Positions 32,948-45,869 of a DNA stretch of 64,000 bases are shown here, in pieces; the first letter of the stretch is position 1; each line of letters begins with the position of its first letter. The notes beneath the pieces are model-generated. The model had not been told where the DNA came from. It worked only from the letters and a program-made list of their open reading frames with translations, and ran no database searches. A program made the translations under genes and the position numbers. Origin of the DNA: Cunninghamia lanceolata (Eukaryota; Streptophyta; Pinopsida; Cupressales; Cupressaceae); the NCBI GenBank assembly GCA_027924645.1, contig BSBN01000047.1, forward strand, positions 4,836,001 to 4,900,000, read 5' to 3'.

Positions 32948-34240
32948 TGTTGGATCTAGGGCATACAACTGAGAGGGGGGGTGAATCAGTTGTATAAAAC
33001 TACTTGCTCTTTCAAACACTTGATTCTTGTTGTTAGTTAGTAGCATATCAATTAATCATCCATGGAAGCATAATACATAAACACAAGAGCAGATAAGCAT
33101 CAACACATTGAACACCAAGATTTTGACGTGGAAAACCCGGTTAAGGGAAAAACCACGGGGTGATTAACCCAAGAATTATTCTCTGTTAGAAGAATAAAGA
33201 AAAATAAATGGCACATGCCAATTAGGGCTCACTGCCCGAGCACACTGCTCACAAAGAGGCCCACTGCCTACAAGGAGACACACTGTCTACAAAGTGATAA
33301 AAATCACAGTCTTGAACTGGAGAATGACATCTCTACCATGTCCGGATCAGTTCCAATTAAGCCCAAAAACCTCTGTTCTGCCTTTCGCACTTCTCTTCGC
33401 TATGCCACACTCATCCACACACCACACACTCCGAAATGAACTCACAAACCGTTATTTATACAAGACATCGACTTAGGATCAAACATCTAAGTCGGCAAAC
33501 AATCATAAGAGTATCCGCAAGATGAACAACACATCCGGTCGGCCACCACAAGAACATTCGCAGGATGAACAACTCATCCGGTCGGCTAAACAGAGCAAGA
33601 ACTTCATCCGGAAGAATAACTTCAATTCTGGGCTCTACTATCAATATGGATCAACAACACAACCTCAACACGATCCAGAAAACTTAACAAGCCTGCCTAA
33701 ATGTCCGGATACATCCGCACTTCCTTTACTTGCTGGAATCTCTTGTCTTCCTCATCCGGAACTTCAAGAACACAGTCTGTTGCCACTGTCATAATGCAAG
33801 AGGTACTTCCGGACCTCCAAATCATACACAACTCGAGATGGCACATCACAAGGACATCCCAAATACTCTTGCCAATCCGCAGATTAGGATTGTACAATTC
33901 TGGACCTCACCGGACCTTTCTGTGATCCTCTGTCTCCTCTAAGCACTTGCCGGAACCGGTTCCACACAGACAGCCATAACTTCTTCAGGTCTTCATGCGG
34001 ACCTCTGAAAACTTGACTGAAGCATTTCAAGACTCATATCTGCAAACCCTTTACTCCGCATCCTCCGGTTCTCAACCTATCCAATATATTTGCCTTCTTC
34101 TCATCACTGTTCTTCACTGTTCCTGACTAAGGGTAATTTTCTCAATATCCTCAACACACAGCTCATCCAATCCTTCTTGTCGATGTAATATGAGTATGTT
34201 GACATCAATGACAACACTTGTTCACCTCATACTTGCAACA
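32948..34240 (-). repeat. 5' LTR of element C
   Basis: 1293 bp; partner of 27131-28424. Rich in CCGG, consistent with youth. A TATA box (minus TATAAATA) lies at 33460-33453 before ACGG; the equivalent in the other LTR is 27644-27637. Confidence 0.9.
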
Positions 34241-34292
34241 GTTCTTGTAGGTGTTTGCTGACTTAGATGATTGTTCCTAAGTCGATGCCTTG

Positions 34293-34300
34293 TATAAATA
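34293..34300 (+). promoter_or_regulatory. Candidate TATA box of element D
   Basis: TATAAATA followed by AGGG. The same element occurs at 40068 (D 3' LTR), 45293 (F) and 58772 (G), each in U3 about 500 bp before the LTR end. Confidence 0.55.
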
Positions 34301-34797
34301 AGGGATTGTGAAGTCATTTTGAAATGTGTCTTGTGGTGATGAGTGTGTGGTAGCAAGAAGAAGTGCAAAAGGCAGAGCAGAAGTATTGGGCTTAAATGGA
34401 ACTGATTCAAGCATGGTGAAGATGTTATTCTCCAGTTCATGAAGTTGATACTTATTTCTTTGTAGACAGTGTGTCTCTTGTAGGCAGTGAGCCTCTTGTG
34501 AGCAGTGTGCTTGGGCAGTGAGCCCTAATTGGCATGTGCCATTTGTTCTTTCTATTGTTCTAATAGAGAATACATTCTTGGGTTAATCACCCCATGGTTT
34601 TTCCCTTAACCAGGTTTTCCATGTCAAAATCTTGGTGTCTTATGTGTTGTTATGTTTCTGCTTTTGATTTGAATGCATTATGATTCATGATTAATATTCT
34701 GCTAATCACTAAAGAAGATTTAAGTGTTTAATTTGAGAAAGTTTCACACAAATGATTCACCCCCTCCCTCTCAATTGTGTGCCCTAAGTCTAACAAT

Positions 34798-34809
34798 TGG
34801 TATCAGAGC
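34798..34809 (+). other. Primer-binding site of element D
   Basis: TGGTATCAGAGC right after the 5' LTR; initiator tRNA-Met type. Confidence 0.9.
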
Positions 34810-34852
34810 TAAGTTCCTCTAAAAGGAGCTTAACCGCTTGAGGAGATCCAGG

Positions 34853-37800
34853 ATGTCATCATACAAGAAGGATAGTCCGAAGTTTGATGGAACCAATTTT
34901 TCTCTTTGGAAAGGTTGCATGAAATGTCACTTGCGGTGTATGGGAATGGCGTACTGGTCCATGGTCACAAAAGTGTATGTACCTCCACAGGGTGGTTCGA
35001 CAACCCTAAATGAAATCACGGATGCTGAAAACAATCTGTGGACCAAAGAGGCTCTTCTAAGCTCATTAACTGACTCAGAGCTCTCAAATGTTATTTACCT
35101 ACCAACTGCCTATGAGATTTGGATTAAACTAGAATTTTGCATGAAGGAGACGGGTATGTTAAATGTACAAGGTTACAGAGTCTAAAAGGGAAATTTAAAA
35201 AACTGAAGATGAGAGATGATAAAAATATTACCACTTTTATGCCAAGAGTGAATGAGCTGGTTTGTGGAATTAGAAATTCTGGTGGAGTCTTGGATGAAAA
35301 TGAGATTGTTGGTAAAATTCTCAGATCCCTTCCTGCCTCTTACAAAATCAAGGTTGCTATCATTGATGAATTCAGAGCCCATACAACTATCACAAGAGAC
35401 CAATTGGCTGGCAAACTAGCTGCTTTTGAAATGACCAAGTTTGGAGATGATCCCCCCAAAACTAAATCTGTATTCAAAGCCAGTGCCTCTGTCAAAGGTA
35501 AACAAGGATTTGATCGAGGAGAGAACTCATCAAGGAAACTGTCATAGTATAAAAAAGCAAGAAAAGACCTAGAAGAAGAAGTAGAAACTACTCAACTTGA
35601 AGCCCTCATTGCAAATAGACTGCCAAGAGGATCCAGTAAGTATGAAGGAAAATTGCCTTTTAAGTGTTTTAACTGCAATAAGATTGGTCATTTTGCCTCA
35701 AGATGTCCGAAAAGATTTTCAAAGCCAAATCCTAACAGATCAAGGTTCCAAAAGAATTGTTACTATGTTCATGAAGAAGATGATAATGAAGGAGTAACAG
35801 ATGATGAATCAGTGAAAGGAAACAAATTCGAAAGTGAATGGGTGTTTATTGCCATCAAGGAAGAAGAACCAATATCCTCTGTATCTATCAATCATAAAGT
35901 TGTAGAAAGAGCTCTGGCTGCCCAAGTTGAAGAAAAGAATGATTGGGTCATTGACAGTGGTTGCTCTCACCACATGATAGGTGACAAAAATAAGTTCATA
36001 GACTTGGAAAGGTATGAAGGAGTGGTGAAGTTTGGTAATAATTCTGCTGGTAGAATCAGAGGAAGAGAAACTATTTCTTTTGATGGAAGAAACAAAACTG
36101 GTAATGTACTGTATGTTGAAGTTTTGAAGCACAATCTTCTCAGTGTTGGACAGTTGGTGAAAAAAGGCTATGATCTCTGATTCAAGGATGGAAAATGCAA
36201 AATCTTTGAAAGATCTGGAATAGAGATTGCATCCGGTGCTCAAACTAAAGGTAATATCTTCCACTTGGTTGGTACTGGTAAAAGCTGCTTATTTGTTCAA
36301 GTTGATCAGAGTTGGTTATGGCATAGAAGGATGTGCCATGTGAATTTTGATAATATCATCAAGATAAGCAATACTCAGGCTGTAAGAGATTTTCCAAAAT
36401 TGGTGAAACCTACTAACAGCTTGTGCAAGGAATGTCAGTTGGGTAAGCTGAGCAGAGTCACATTCAAAAGCAAGGAACCGTCTTCTACCGGATTATTAGA
36501 CTTAGTTCACACTGATCTTTGTGGTTCAGCAAGAACCATAAGTATTCAAGGTGATAGATACTTCATGCTACTAATAGAACACTATTCCTGGATGATGTGG
36601 GTAACCTTTCTAAAGGAGAAATCAAAAGCTCTTAAGAAATTCAAAATATTCAAGGCTATGGTAGAGAATGAAACAGGAATAAAGTTGATATGTCTGAGGT
36701 CTGATAGAGGTGGAGAATTCACATCCGGTGAGTTCATAGAATTCTGTGAGAAACATGGAATTAAGAGACAGTTGTCTACTCTGAGGACTCCATAGCAGAA
36801 TGGAGTAGTGGAGAGAAAGAATCAGACCATCTAGGAAGCATCTAGGACCATGATGATGGAAGCAAATGTTCCTTAGATCTATTAGAGAGAAGCTGTCAGC
36901 ACTGCAGTCTATACTCTTAATCGAGTTCAAATCAGAAGCAATACCGGTAAGACCCCTTATGAACTCTGGTTTGGCATTACTCCTACTGTAAGATATTTCA
37001 GAGTCTTTGGTAGCAAATGTTACATCAAAAGAGATGAAGATTTAGGCAAGTTTGATGCTAGAAGTGATGAAGGAATATTCTTGGGTTACTCTACTCAAAG
37101 AAAAGCATACCGGTGTTATAACAAGAGACTAAGAAAGATGATAGAAAGTACAAATGTGAAGGTTGATGAGGGAATAGAGAAACCCTCAAGGTTTTATGAA
37201 TATGATGAAGATGATTAGAATGGTGTTCTGGTTCAAGGAGCTCAATCCTCTTCTGAAAGTCAGATTTAAGCTGATCCGGTAAATCAGGAAGAAGAGATAG
37301 GTCTGAATGAGCCTGATCAAGAAGTAGAAGTGCAAGAAACTATCAAAGTTCCAAGGTATGTAAGACTAAACCACTCTGAAGATCAGATCATAGGTGACAA
37401 AAGCAAAGGTGTGCAAACTAGAAGGAAAATTGCTCAAAATTTAGATGAATATTGTCTGATTTCAAAGATTGAACCTAAGATAATAAATGAAGCCTGCAAT
37501 GATGAAAACTGGACCAAAGCAATGGAGGAAGAGTTGATGCAAATTGAGAAAAATCACACTTGGGATCTTGTTCCCAGACCTAGAAACAAGAATGTGATTG
37601 GAACCAAATGGGTCTTCTGAAACAAACTAAATGAAGTTGGTGAAGTAATCAAAAATAAAGCCAGATTGGTCTGCAAAGGCTACTCTCAAATAGAAGGGAT
37701 TGATTTTGAAGAAACCTTTGCTCTGGTGGCAAGAATTAAAGCAGTTAGATTATTTCTTGCATTTGCTACCTTCAAGGATTTCAAGGTGTATCAGATGGAT

Positions 37801-39006
37801 GTCAAGTCTGCCTTCTTGAATGGTGACTTAGAAAAAGAAGTGTACATTGAACAACTGGATGGTTTTCAATTATCTAAGCATGGTGATATGGTTTGCAAAT
37901 TGAAGAAGGCACTATATGGACTAAAGCAAGCCCCAAGAGCCTGGTATGAAAGACTAGACAAACATCTTTTGAAGATTGGTTTCAACAAAGGTACTGCAGA
38001 CAGTAACCTATATTTCAAAATTGATCATGAAAACATCTTGATTGTTGAAGTATTTGTTGATGATATCATCTTTGGAGGAAGAGACAGTATGTGTAAAACC
38101 TTTGCAAATCAAATGAAAAGTGAGTTTGAGATGTCAATGCTCGGTGAAATGAATTTCTTCTTGGGTCTGCAAATTACTCAGACAAAGAAAGGAATCTTTA
38201 TTTCTCAAACCAAATATGTGAAAGAATTGTTGAGGAAATTTGGAATGGAAGATTCAAAGCCAATGAACACTCCCATGGCAACTAGATGTAAGTTGAGAAA
38301 AGATGATGACTCCCCTAAGGCAAATAAGACAAAGTACAGATCGATGATTGGAGGATTATTGTATCTCACTCAAACTAGACCAGATATAATGCAGGCTATT
38401 GGTCTTGTTGCAAGATTCTAGGTTGATCCCAGAGAATCTCATGTCATGGCAATCAAAAGAATTTTTAGGTACCTAAAAGGAACAGTTGAGTATGGTCTAT
38501 GGTATCCTAGAGATCATAATTTTTCTCTTCATGCATATACAGATGCAGATTGGGTAGGAGATGTGGATGACAGGAAGAGTACTAGTGGTGGAGCATTCTT
38601 TTTGGGAAAAAGATTGGTTTCTTGGCTAAGCAATAAATAAGAGGCAATATCCCTGTCTACAACTGAAGCAGAATACATTGCAGTAGCAGGTAGTTGCACT
38701 CAAGTTTTGTGGATGAAGCAGATGCTAAGAGATATTAAAGTAGAATATGAGGAGCCTATCACAATTTTTTGTGATAATTCAAGTGCAATAAATATTTCTA
38801 AGAGTCTGGTGTTGCATTCTAAGACTAAGCATATATCTATCAAGTTTCACTTTCTGAGAGAGCAAGTGAACAAGGATGAAGTCAGATTGGACTATGTGCC
38901 CTCCAAGGATCAGATTGCAGATATCTTTACTAAACCTCTTCCCAAGGACTCTTTTGAATATCTCAAGGAGAAGTTAGGGGTTATTGCCCCTTCAATGATG
39001 AACTAG
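34853..39006 (+). pseudogene. Copia gag-pol polyprotein of element D, decayed
   Basis: The start [16 protein letters not shown] is identical to C, and the end is at the TAG at 39004. Domains in order: UBN2 gag; knuckle [14 protein letters not shown]; protease [14 protein letters not shown]; pre-integrase HRRMCHVNF; integrase with the catalytic-type block RSDRGGEF; RT with FVDDIIFGG; RNase H. One frameshift near 35140 (in gag) and about ten in-frame stops, most at CAG or Trp codons (e.g. 36794, 36831, 36876, 37216, 38418), disable it. After the frameshift the rest stays in one frame, so decay is by point mutation. Length without defects would be like C. Confidence 0.88.
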
Positions 39007-39328
39007 GATGCATTGATGTGCATCAATCTGATGGATATCGCAGTCATATCTTGTGATCCGGATTGATGATAGGGAGCTGCTACTCAGGGGGAGCAGCTGG
39101 TATGTTATGAAGTAATGGAGTTGCAAGTATGAGCCATTTTCCATTGATGTCAAAGGGGGAGAGAAGACATGTGAAAAATAAGTGGTTTCTGATCAAAGGG
39201 GGAGCAATAAAGGAAGAGAAGACATGTGAATAGTTGTTGCTGTTAGGGGGAGTTGTGACAGCAAGGAGAAGTTCTTGTCTTGATGGTTTTTCACATCATA
39301 TGTTGCCATCAATGACAAAGGGGGAGAT
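39007..39328 (+). other. 3' leader and polypurine modules of element D
   Basis: Repeated GGGGGAG modules separated by AGAAGACATGTGAA, and the terminal AAAGGGGGAGA at 39317-39327 abutting the 3' LTR. No gene. Confidence 0.75.
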
Positions 39329-40568
39329 TGTTGCAAGTATGGGCCTAACCGGTGTTGTCATTGATGTCAACATACTCATGTTGCATTAATGAGAAGGATT
39401 AGATGAGCTATGTGCTAAGGATATTGAGAAAATTAGTCTCAATCAGGAATAGTGAAGAACAGTGGTAACAAGAAGGTAAAAGTCCTCAATAGGTTGAGGA
39501 TCAGAGGATGTGGTTTAAAGGGTTTGTAGATATAAGTCTTGAGATGCTCTAGTCAAGTTTTCAGAGGTCCATATGAAGATCTAAAGAAGTTATGGTCGCT
39601 CAAGTAGAACCGGTTCCGGTAGGTGTTCAGAGGTGACAGAGTGTCACAGATAGGTCCGGTGAGATCTGAAAATTCATTATCCCATTCTACGGATTTGAGG
39701 GAGTGTTGAGGATGTCCCTGTGAAGTATCAAATAGATTGGTTCATGGTTTGAAGATCCAGAAGAGCCTATTCATTTGTGACAGTGTTGATAAATTGTGTT
39801 CTTGAAGCTCCGGATGAAGGAGAGAAGAATTCTAGTAGGATGATGAAGTGCGGATGTTCTTGGTGATTTAGGGAAGGTTATGATGATCATTGGATCATGT
39901 CCAGTTCATATTGGTGGTCCCCATTGAAGTTAGAGTTTACATTTGAAGAATAACCACCAGATATTGGTGTTCTTCTTGAGACTAGCCGACCAGATGTATT
40001 ACACGTCTTGCGGATGTTCTTGTAGGTGTTTTCTGACTTAGATGATTGTTCCTAAGTCAATGCCTTCTATAAATAAGGGATTGTGAAGTCATTTTGAAAT
40101 GTGTCTTGTGGTGATGAGTGTGTGGTAGCGAGGAGAAGTGCGAAAGGCAGAGCAGAAGTATTGGGCTTAAATGGAACTGATTCAAGCATGGTGAAGATGC
40201 TATTCTCCAGTTCATGAAGGTGATACTTATTTCTTTGTAGACAGTGTGTCTCTTGTAGGTAGTGAGCCTCTTGTGAGCAGTGTGCTCAGGCAGTGAGCCC
40301 TAATTGGCATGTGCCATTTGTTCTTTCTATTCTTCTAACAGAGAATACATTCTTGGGTTAATCACCCTGTGGTTTTTCCCTTAACCAGGTTTTCCATGTC
40401 AAAATCTTGGTGTCTTATGTGTTGATATGTTTCTGCTTTTAATTTGAATGCATTATGATTCATGATTAATATTCTTCTAATCACTAAAGAAGATTTAAGT
40501 GTTTAATTTGAGAAAGTCTCGCACAATTGATTCACCCCCCCTCTCAGTTGTGTGCCCTAAGTCTAACA
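39329..40568 (+). repeat. 3' LTR of element D
   Basis: 1240 bp, TGTTGCAAGTATGG...AAGTCTAACA, followed by the TSD copy GTAAT. Confidence 0.9.
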
Positions 40569-42825
40569 GTAATGTTAAGGGGAGCTGGTAGTGAAGTGTT
40601 CAGGAAAGAATTGCAACATGATGTGCCACTTCCTACTATAATTTAGTTTAAGACTGAGAAGGTTGAAGAGAAAGCAAAAGAAGCCACTAGAACAGCTCAA
40701 GGTGGTCCTTTCTCATTAGAGGAAAATATGGACCTGTCAGATGATGAAGTGGTACAGAATGTGACTTCTCAGCAGATGAAGACCCTTGCTTCTAACACTT
40801 GCGTGACCCCACATGGAACTCCATCCTCACAGAAGGTGATATTAGAAGAGTTGAAGCAAGCAGAGCAAGAAAAGGAAAATAGCCTAGAGAGGGCAACCCG
40901 ATAGATAGGGCTTGATAAGTTAGTTGATTAGGTAACTAGCCCTGCAGTGATAGATCTGACATACAGAGAGGATGTAAGTCCCAAACATCAAGCAGGTGCA
41001 CCTGATAAAGTAGAAAATATTGAGGTAGTTAAGAGTACAGAAGTAGAGAGACGTGGGTCAGCAACAACGAGAAATACCAGCAGAAGGCAAAATAGTAGAA
41101 GTCTAACAGAAGGGCGGGAATGATAAAGACACATCAGGTGATGATGCCCTCCAGACTCAGGAAACCTCAGGTGATAAACAAACATCAGGTCATAAAAACC
41201 TTAAGACCCAGGAGGTAGATACATCAGGTGCGGATCATAATGTGATCCAGGATTAGGTAGATGCACCTAGTTCAAATGCAATGATATCCACGAATGCAAA
41301 TATGCCTCAGGATGAGGAAATTCCTAAAGTGGATGAAACACAAAAGGAGGTAGTACAGGATCAAGTACAAGATCAGCATGTAGATACACAACATGATCCT
41401 GCTCCACAAGAAGAAGCTCCTCAAGAGGAAGAGGTAGAACAAGATCACCCTCAGGATGAGTATCATGAGGAAGAAATAAGGAAATCACCCTCTCCATCAA
41501 GAATAGAAATAGATATGGGAGATCAGGGTAGACGTGATGATGATGATGGACACCAAGGATCCAGAGATCAAGCACCTTAATGGCTTGAGAAAGAAATAGG
41601 TACAGAATTAGGTTTCGAGATTCAGGAATTTGATGTTTCAACATTGTTTTTAGAAACCATCATGAAGCCAAAGAGGAAATCCAGATTAACATCTGCAATA
41701 AGAAGAGATCTTGCTATAGGCAGAAGGACCGCCTAGGTAGCACTTCCCATTGTTGAAAAAGAGAAAGGCAAAATAGCCCTAGAAGAATTTCAGATCACAA
41801 CAATTGACTTGGGGTTTGCCAATGAAGACTAAGAAGGTTAGGAAGGGAAGGATATAATAGAGTCTTTGACCCAAAGGGTGAAGAAAGAAAAAGAGAAGAA
41901 TAAGCAGTATAAAGAGCACATTGCTTAGCTACACTCATACATAAAAGGGTTGATTAACCCTGACCATACATCATCAGATCAAGCAGTCCCATTGACTGTA
42001 ATTTCTCAAGAGGAGGTTAATAAATTAGACCTTATGAGGCATGAGTCAGTGATAATGAGGAAATGGATGTCATTAGCACTAACAGGAGCTGAGGAAGTAG
42101 TAAGCGCCTCTTTGCATAGGTGGAATTCTTTGAGTATCTCGAAGAAGAAAGTTGATAAATTATAGACTGAGGCCGGAAGGAGGTCATTCCAATTGGAGAA
42201 AGCCTTGGTTACTTTGAGTGAAATAAAGAGGATTAATCCTCAGATCCTAATAAATATTCAGGTGCTGAATAATAACACTGCCATGTTAATGGATATTTGG
42301 TATAAGGACATCAGATGTGAATGTAATATATTGAAGAAGTGCAGTAATAAATTAAGAGATATCAATGTGAAATTGCACAGCATGATGGCCTATGAAGCAG
42401 AAGTCCTAGAAGGCCTGGAGGGAAAAGTAGAGGGGAAAATTGAAAATCAAGACGCAGACTTTGCCATAAAAGCTCTGCAAAATAACTTCTAGCCGATGGC
42501 TGATGACACTCTCAACCACCTGATAGAAGAAGCAATGAACAAGATCATGAGGATCAAAGTCAGAGTGGAGAACTACAATGAAACATTGAGCAGCAGGAAG
42601 GGTAAATTGGAGACCCTCCGAGATAAGTTTCAAGCCCACAAGTATGCCATCAGTAAAGCCAAAACTCAAGATGGCGGTGAAATTGAAAGAATAGTAGAAG
42701 CATATGAAAATATCAAGACAATAATGTAGGTCCATATACAAGGCGATATCCATCAGGATGATGTAGACACAAAAAGTGATGATCATGATGATCATGATGA
42801 TGAAGAAGAGGATCTTGAAGAGTAA

Positions 42826-44507
42826 ATGAAGATGCGCCACAAGGGAAACATCTACATCAGGTACTTAGAAGAAAATGAGTTACCTAGATGGTTGCCAGCT
42901 GGCAACCTATGCCACGAGATACAGTTGACCAAGTCAAAAGAGAATATGCACCATTGATTCTAATTGATAAATCTTGATTGTAGATCATTTGTAACCGCTC
43001 CCTCACCTTGTTCTATAAAAGGTGCAAGGATGCCTTGTTTTAAACATTCAAAGCTTAATTGAAATTTGTTTGCTAAAATATCAGGGCCTATTTCAAAGTT
43101 ATTGTAAACATACATGTTTTTGCATACTTAATGAAAGAGAAGACCATTTTGATTACAAATCATCATAAATCCTGAGTAGTCTGTGTTTGAATTCTTGATA
43201 TATGCTTTGATTTGCTGCGTCCCTTGGAGTGCTCATCAGTCTACATGTATTGTCTTCATTCATCATCCTTTGAAGTTTACATCATCTGTATCTAGCTGTG
43301 GAACATCCTGGTGAAAATATGGTTTGATTTCTTCTCCTAATGACAATATCAAGTGTGTATGTGGATCAATAGCTAAAGGTTCATCATAATTTGAAGTATT
43401 CTTTTACATTTCTTTTAATTTCAGAACAATTCACCATCATAATTGCAAATAATAGATAATCAAAAGCAAAATTACATGAAATATGCAGACATCTCGTAGA
43501 TAACTAGAAATTTATAGCATAGTTGAAGTTAAAGCATGTACAATTGATAAATATCATGTAAAGATTTGAGCATAGACACATCATTTGAAGAAATATACTA
43601 TGTAGAATAACCTTCTGTGTAGCATCTTTACAGAAATAGAATCCTACTGATGAGCAAACGTAAGGCCCCTGAATGGAAAACAGCAACACACATCAACCAC
43701 TGAGTAACGTCAGTGATTAAGAAATAATCCACGGAGACTTGGCATCATGAATTCTTTGAATTCATTGTATCTTTAAAGATGAGTAAAGGTTGATGTGTAA
43801 CTTTTATTCTATGTTTGTTTATTACTAACAACATGATCAACACCTAGTCCATATTTTGGGTTTTCCCTAAACTTTTATGTTAGTTTTGTGACCGTTATTT
43901 GGGGCCCAAGCTGACATTTAAAGTTCCAATTACGAAACTCTTAACAAGAATCTTTGTAGTTGTATATATAAGCATGATTAGGTTTCATTTACAAACTAAA
44001 GGGATTTTATGCATACTTGTGATAATAGAGCATTCAAAATATTCATTTTGTTGCAGAGAAGAGCATTGTTATTGTGTTTGTATGTGTAGATTTGACATCC
44101 ATCTCCTCATGGCATGAAGAGCATTTTCCTTCCATGACATCTACACTTCAAGGTGATATCTATTATGTTTTCAATCATTTATGATTTTGATTTTTGCCTC
44201 TATCCCACCGAGATATGCACTATTATCTGACAACGGTGTTCAGAAGACTTGAATGTCTCTCTGGGGCTTGATTGAGGCAAGCCTCTAAACACCAAAACCC
44301 CCTCCCACACTCCTTGTGATTGCAGGTTACAGGTGTCGTATCTTGAAGAAGTGGAGTTGCAGGGAAGGTTAGCAGACATCAAGGATTTAGGATTTGAAAA
44401 GAAGCCAGACATTGGAGCTTTTCCTAGACTAGGGTGCTAGTCCCCATGTCCTCAAGTTTTCCCAAAGTAGAAATAGAAGTTGTAGTGCAGATCATTAATG
44501 GGAGAAG
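42826..44507. other. Non-coding stretch after gene E
   Basis: No gene seen. TATAAAA at 43014-43020 before GGTGCAAGG is a possible promoter, perhaps of the lost LTR of the element that carried E. AT-rich elsewhere. I could not match it to 22699-24343. Confidence 0.35.
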
Positions 44508-45855
44508 TGTTGCAAATATGTGCCTAAGAGGTGTTGTCATTGATGTCAACATACTCTTATTGTCATTGGTGTCAACTGTGCCTTATTTTGTTGCCTATTT
44601 AGGAGACTAGAATGTTGAGGATATTGAGAAAATTAATGAAGACTCAATGTTCGTGAACCATATGATTGTGTAGAGGATTGTCAGAGGTTGTTCTAGCTAA
44701 GAATTGAGAAGTCTGCATGAAGATTTGAAGAAGTTATGGCCATCTGAGTAGAATCAGATTTTGCAGTATTCAAAAGAGATAGAGTGAAAGTAAGTTGGTC
44801 TGGATTGCTCCACAGTGAAATATTATGGTCTGCGAATCTGAAGGCATGTTTAGGAAGTCAGCATGTATCATCAACTCCAGTGGTTCATGGTTTGGAGGTC
44901 CACAATCTATCCTTCCAATTTGACAGTTATGGCAAACAATGTTCTTGAGGTTCTAGAGGAAGATACAAATGATTCTAGTAATTTGGTTTAGAGTGGATGT
45001 TATTGGTGAATTCAATGTATGTGTGGAGGTCTCTGGATCATGTGGCTACTATGTTGGAGGTTTGTATTGGAGTTTGAGCTTGTTATTGAATATTTCCTCT
45101 TTGAATTTGATGTTCTTCCCAGTCTTGGCTAACTGGATGTTCCTAGCATGTTGTAAATGATCTAAAGATCATTTTATGAAGTGTGGTGTGTTAGTAGAGG
45201 AAGATTCAAGTCTCAGCTATGTTTGGCCAACAGTGTAAAGATCCGCGTTAAGTTTGTCTGACCTTGTTGATCATTCCAAGGTTGATGAAGTGTATAAATA
45301 CTTGTTGAAGAGTTGTTAAAAATCATCCTTGAGCAAAACAGATTAAATCTGAATAAAGGATCAGAAGCAGAGAAGAGAAGAAAAGGAGCGAGAGTAGTGT
45401 AGAGTGAAAAGTCAGTGAAGAAGAATTTGGGGAAAAGTAGAAGTTTTGTGAGCATTCATTGAAACTAATCCAGGCATGAAGTAGATGATATTTCTTAGTT
45501 AATTCTTTCTATTCTAAAAAAATTTTGTAGGCAGTGAGCCTCTCTTTTGAGCAGTGAGCTCTGGGAAGTGCACCTGAAGGCATGTACCTTCTATTTTTCT
45601 AAAGTACTTTTAACAGGGTACAATACTTTGTGGGTTAACCCCCACCATGATTTTTTCCTTAACCAGGTTTCCACGTCAAAATCTTGGTGTCAAGTATGTT
45701 GATTATGTTTCTGCTCATATGTTGTTTATCTATGCTTTAATGTTTACATCATTAATCTGATAGTAAGTTAATAAAGAAGGTTAAAAGTAGAAAAAGTTTA
45801 TTTTGTGTGACAACTGATTCACCTCCCCTCTCAGTTGTTTGGTCTAATTCCAACA
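44508..45855 (+). repeat. 5' LTR of element F
   Basis: 1348 bp, TGTTGCAAATATGTGCC...AATTCCAACA. TATAAATA at 45293-45300. Hairpin ACAACTGA/TCAGTTGT before the end. Confidence 0.85.
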
Positions 45856-45857
45856 AT

Positions 45858-45869
45858 TTGTATCAGAGC
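45858..45869 (+). other. Primer-binding site of element F, one change
   Basis: TTGTATCAGAGC; one G-to-T change from the usual TGGTATCAGAGC. Confidence 0.75.

Larger units (their letters stand above)
27131..34240 (-). mobile_element. Element C: nearly intact Ty1/copia retrotransposon
   Basis: 7110 bp, minus strand, with TSD GTTCT (27126-27130 and 34241-34245), inserted into the 5' LTR of D. LTRs of 1293-1294 bp differ at about fifteen sites by eye. The polyprotein is one frame with two nonsense changes. Together with A it is the youngest insertion in the window. Confidence 0.9.
26439..34795 (+). repeat. 5' LTR of element D, split by element C
   Basis: 26439-27130 plus 34246-34795, about 1242 bp, TGTTGCAAGTATGG...TCTAACA. 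TATA box TATAAATA at 34293-34300. Hairpin CACAA..TGA/TCA.TTGTG before the end. Confidence 0.85.
26439..40568 (+). mobile_element. Element D: Ty1/copia retrotransposon, interrupted by C
   Basis: Order: 5' LTR (26439-34795, split by C), tRNA-Met primer site, gag-pol (34853-39006), polypurine modules, 3' LTR (39329-40568). Its flanks ATAAT (26434-26438) and GTAAT (40569-40573) are a TSD with one transition. It interrupts gene E. Older than C: LTRs differ at many sites and the polyprotein has about ten stops and one frameshift. Confidence 0.88.
24344..42825 (+). pseudogene. Gene E: decayed large ORF2-like protein, split by element D
   Basis: Coding parts are 24344-26438 and, after element D and its TSD, 40574-42825; about 1450 codons in total. 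The start ATG is in a good context (AATCCATGG). The N-terminal part (~400 codons) is globular, with blocks such as GMWHAAGFPC, ANLSIKGIATTFNLP, GSFKDWMYGVIMMCIYTD and FPVTIGWYICPDSKNIKRA. Then come Lys/Glu-rich, KRKAP-type basic and Gln/Glu/Asp-rich low-complexity regions, and a C-terminal coiled coil (41880-42730) ending in an Asp/His/Glu tail. The order is the same as in ORF2 of A, and the ITKEAI..VTGL block there lines up with LSIKGIATTFNLP here, so I infer a remote relative. In-frame stops (mostly TAG, e.g. 24860 TAA, 25172 TAG, 25317 TAG) and a frameshift near 25550 kill it. A host gene is possible but less likely. Confidence 0.55.

Noticed and set aside
43504..44412. Small frames (60-72 codons) in the stretch after gene E
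   Set aside because: Short, AT-rich, no homology or consistent start context.
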